Source: Solirubrobacteraceae bacterium (GTDB lineage: Bacteria; Actinomycetota; Thermoleophilia; Solirubrobacterales; Solirubrobacteraceae). Taken from it: a DNA stretch of 6,373 nt. The notes under the pieces were generated by a model that had not been told where the DNA came from, ran no database searches, and worked only from the letters and a program-made list of their open reading frames with translations. This document shows positions 5,822 through 6,373 of this stretch, one piece after another; the stretch's first letter is position 1, and the number at the start of each line of letters is the position of its first letter. Where the stretch lies: positions 1-6,373 of the forward strand of contig JASHQV010000268.1 in assembly GCA_030038955.1 (NCBI GenBank). The letters run 5' to 3'. Made by a program: the position numbers and the translations under genes.

Positions 5822-6373
5822 GAGCGGTCGTCCGCGACGATCTCACCATCGCGCATCTGCACGCGCCGCGGGAACGACCGCGCAATCTGCTGCTCGTGGG
5901 TGACCAGCACGAGCGTCCCGCCGTCGGCGGCGAGCTCGTGCAGCAGCCTGACCACGCCCGCGCCGGAGGCGGAGTCGAGGTTGCCGGTCGGCTCGTCGGC
6001 GAGGATGATCGCCGGGCGCTTGACCAGCGCGCGGGCGATCGCCACCCGCTGGCACTCGCCGCCGGACAGCATCGGCGGGCGGTGAGAGACGCGATCGCCG
6101 AGCCCGACGCGCTCGAGCGCGACCTGCGCCGCCTGACGCCGCTCGCTTCCCGAGGCGCCGGTGTACAGCATGCCCAGCGCGACGTTCTCGAGCGCGGTGA
6201 GCGTGTCCTGCAGGTGGAAGGACTGGAACACGAACCCGATCTCGTGTGCCCGCAGGCCGGCCAGCGCCACGTCCGACGTCCGCGCGATGTCCCGGCCGAG
6301 CACGGTCACGGTGCCGCCCGTCGCCCGTTCGAGCGTGCCGAGCACGGTCAGCATCGTCGTCTTCCCGGAGCCG
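5818..6373 (-). CDS. MacB/LolD-type ABC transporter ATPase, 184 residues visible (5' end outside window)
   Basis: This is the cytoplasmic ATP-hydrolysing subunit that pairs with the adjoining permease. The frame runs off the right end inside the Walker A motif: the first visible residues are GSGKTTM, so about 40 N-terminal residues are missing, and the ATG at 6354 is internal. In visible numbering the Q-loop is FVFQSFHL (Gln50), the signature LSGGECQRVAIARAL begins at 102, Walker B with catalytic Glu is IILADEPTGNLDS (Glu127), and the H-loop is VTHE (His159). The pattern DEPTGNLDS and the RAxEIGFVFQ stretch are typical of the MacB/LolD/FtsE group. All catalytic motifs are intact, so it should be active. 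One small oddity is Cys where most relatives have Gln after LSGGE. The TGA stop at 5820-5818 overlaps the permease GTG by four bases, indicating an operon with ATPase first. Confidence 0.95.
   Translation of the reverse strand, partial: GSGKTTMLTVLGTLERATGGTVTVLGRDIARTSDVALAGLRAHEIGFVFQSFHLQDTLTALENVALGMLYTGASGSERRQAAQVALERVGLGDRVSHRPPMLSGGECQRVAIARALVKRPAIILADEPTGNLDSASGAGVVRLLHELAADGGTLVLVTHEQQIARSFPRRVQMRDGEIVADDRS

Noticed and set aside
4460..6085. A 541-codon open frame on the plus strand across the permease and ATPase genes
   Set aside because: It is antisense to two clearly recognisable ABC genes, is rich in Arg/Asp/Glu/Val/His in the manner of GC-rich antisense frames, and shows no domain or motif. 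Its Arg/Trp-rich repeat is simply the 36-bp permease repeat read backwards.

Overview
The window looks like chromosomal DNA from a very GC-rich actinomycete. The best guess is Thermoleophilia (Solirubrobacterales and relatives), inferred from the strong G/C bias and from a secreted protein that combines SCP-x4-C repeats with a C-terminal basic beta domain, a style I associate with that class. No RNA gene, insertion sequence, phage gene or CRISPR array was seen.

Layout. Positions 1-272 (+) hold the 3' end of a cystathionine gamma-synthase/lyase-type PLP enzyme. Positions 261-437 hold a degenerate tandem repeat that begins inside the last codons of that gene and fills nearly all of the gap to the next one. 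Positions 467-2878 (+) encode a complete 803-residue Tat-exported glycoside hydrolase of family 2. A short convergent gap (2879-2948) follows. The remaining three genes are on the minus strand, in transcription order: an ABC ATPase (cut by the window's right end, 6373-5818), its MacB-type permease (5821-4526, overlapping the ATPase by 4 bases) and, after 89 bases, a secreted 495-residue protein (4436-2949) with seven Cys-x5-Cys repeats that probably fold as a seven-bladed beta-propeller, plus a very basic C-terminal domain.

How the genes fit together. The ATPase and permease are clearly one transport unit. The propeller protein may be its co-expressed extracellular partner or may merely be the next gene. 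The GH2 enzyme is transcribed convergently to this cluster, and its substrate cannot be read from the sequence.

No new biological system is demonstrated. The points most worth a second look are: an 8-bp perfect inverted repeat that puts the propeller gene's start codon in a stem, with a competing alternative stem; the repeat that grows out of the PLP gene's stop codon and changes period from 17 to 25 bases; the GH2 acid/base motif with Asp in place of the usual Asn; the complete set of seven disulfide-type repeats with a strongly basic tail; and a 36-bp repeat at the permease start that includes the coupled GTG start codon.
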